From Pseudomonas sp. ANT_J12 (GTDB taxonomy: Bacteria; Pseudomonadota; Gammaproteobacteria; Pseudomonadales; Pseudomonadaceae): DNA of 64,000 bases. The notes beneath the pieces were generated by a model. The model saw only the letters and a list, made by a program, of their open reading frames with translations, made no database searches and was not told where the DNA came from. The stretch's first letter is position 1; each line of letters starts with the position of its first letter. The stretch spans positions 389,148-453,147 of the forward strand of contig NZ_VOBN01000004.1 in NCBI RefSeq assembly GCF_008370045.1, written 5' to 3'. The position numbers and the translations under genes are program-made. Below, in pieces: positions 63,488 to 64,000 of this stretch.

Positions 63488-63910
63488 ATGAACAATGCAA
63501 AACACACGGCAGACATTGAACGGGAGATGGGCAACGTCGGGATGATGGCCTGGTTGTCACGGTATCCGTCGTTGCCCTCTCCGGTTGAAGCCTGGCTGGG
63601 CTCCACGCTGATGGTGGAACGAATCGGCGTGTTCCCCTCCTCCGGGGAAATCCGTCGACCGATTCCCGACCCGGACGCCCTCCTCGCCCACCTGAAAGCG
63701 CTGTACGCCCAACAGGCGTTGGACGTCGATGAGCGCGACGGGCTGAAAGTGATTTTCAGCGACTGGCGATTCCTCGCGCGCAGTTGCGGCAACGACCCGG
63801 CCATCGTCATCACCGTGCAAACCCGCTGTGATCCGCAGTTGATGCCGCTCAAGACGGCTGAGTTGCTGAGTCAGTTGGAGCGCTTCGAGAAAGGCCTGCC
63901 AGATAAATAG
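63488..63910 (+). CDS. conserved hypothetical protein downstream of galU
   Basis: This 140-residue soluble protein is not recognised. It contains MMAWLSRYPSLPSPVEAWLG and FSDWRFLARSCGNDPAIVITVQTRCDP. The ATG at 63488 lies 44 bases after the galU stop; the open frame from 63371 overlaps galU. The spacing suggests co-transcription with galU. The sequence resembles the C-terminal phosphosugar-recognition part of phosphomannomutases only vaguely, and I do not assign a function. Confidence 0.7.
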   Translation: MNNAKHTADIEREMGNVGMMAWLSRYPSLPSPVEAWLGSTLMVERIGVFPSSGEIRRPIPDPDALLAHLKALYAQQALDVDERDGLKVIFSDWRFLARSCGNDPAIVITVQTRCDPQLMPLKTAELLSQLERFEKGLPDK

Positions 63911-63925
63911 ACGAACACCGCCCCC

Positions 63926-64000
63926 CTGTAGGAGCGAGGCTTGCCCGCGAAGACGGTGTGTCAGTCGACATCATCGTTACTGACACACCGTCTTCGCGGG
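63926..64000. repeat. REP element with extended inverted repeat, cut by window end
   Basis: A REP core (TAGGAGCGAGGCTTGCCCGC, 63928-63947) is followed by CGAAGACGGTGTGTCAG. The complement of this extension, CTGACACACCGTCTTCG, appears at 63980-63996, so the pair continues past the window. The specific extension GACGGTGTGTCAG is not in the other copies. Confidence 0.85.

Overview
The window is chromosomal DNA from a Pseudomonas, most likely of the P. fluorescens group. The evidence is high G+C coding sequence, several copies of the paired Pseudomonas-type REP hairpin (TAGGAGCGAGGCTTGCCCGC and its complement), and gene neighbourhoods I recall from other pseudomonads: leuC-leuD-leuB with a divergent LysR, then ibpA, dusC, TetR, Glu/Ala tRNAs, gltX, an EmrAB-like pump, uvrB and an aromatic aminotransferase. 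No phage, insertion sequence or CRISPR array is visible.

Positions 1-31800 are mostly core or near-core genes. They are leucine biosynthesis (leuB is cut by the window edge), a five-PAS GGDEF/EAL protein, an HscC-type Hsp70 facing a J-domain-like protein and a DUF1266-like gene, ibpA with a sigma-32 promoter and a ROSE-type RNA thermometer, dusC, a thioesterase, a hydrolase with a TetR regulator, a duplicated tRNA-Glu/tRNA-Ala pair, gltX, an EmrAB-like efflux pair, uvrB, a tyrB-like aminotransferase, tRNA-Asn, a purine permease, a BrnT/BrnA toxin-antitoxin pair, an arylamine N-acetyltransferase and an exonuclease III.

Positions 31900-51500 are accessory. They hold acetyltransferases, a membrane diguanylate cyclase, HAD phosphatases (one broken by a single-base frameshift), a class II aldolase, an orphan PAAR/lipase/lipoprotein module that looks like a type VI secretion effector with its immunity protein, RNase T2, and an ECF sigma/anti-sigma pair divergent from a Tat-exported phosphoesterase and a cupredoxin. 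The two divergent promoters share the same -35 and -10 boxes. Two L,D-transpeptidases follow, then several small genes including one behind a very structured RNA leader (about 48798-49152), then dusA and uppP.

Positions 51500-63900 form an exopolysaccharide region. A 560-base A+T-rich regulatory gap with a CRP/Vfr-like site precedes three unusual regulators: a receiver-like winged-helix protein, a catalytically degenerate EAL protein and a second winged-helix protein. Next come an undecaprenyl-phosphate sugar transferase and the convergent operon yjbE-wza-yjbF-yjbG-yjbH, then galE and the divergent galU, which supply UDP-sugars. The likely logic is that the regulators control synthesis, GalU/GalE make precursors, the WcaJ-like enzyme starts the chain on the lipid carrier, and Wza with YjbF/G/H exports it. 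UppP, which recycles the lipid carrier, lies just upstream.

The strongest candidates for something undescribed are the structured leader with two competing targets for one loop, the PAAR-lipase-lipoprotein module, and the regulator trio next to the polysaccharide genes.
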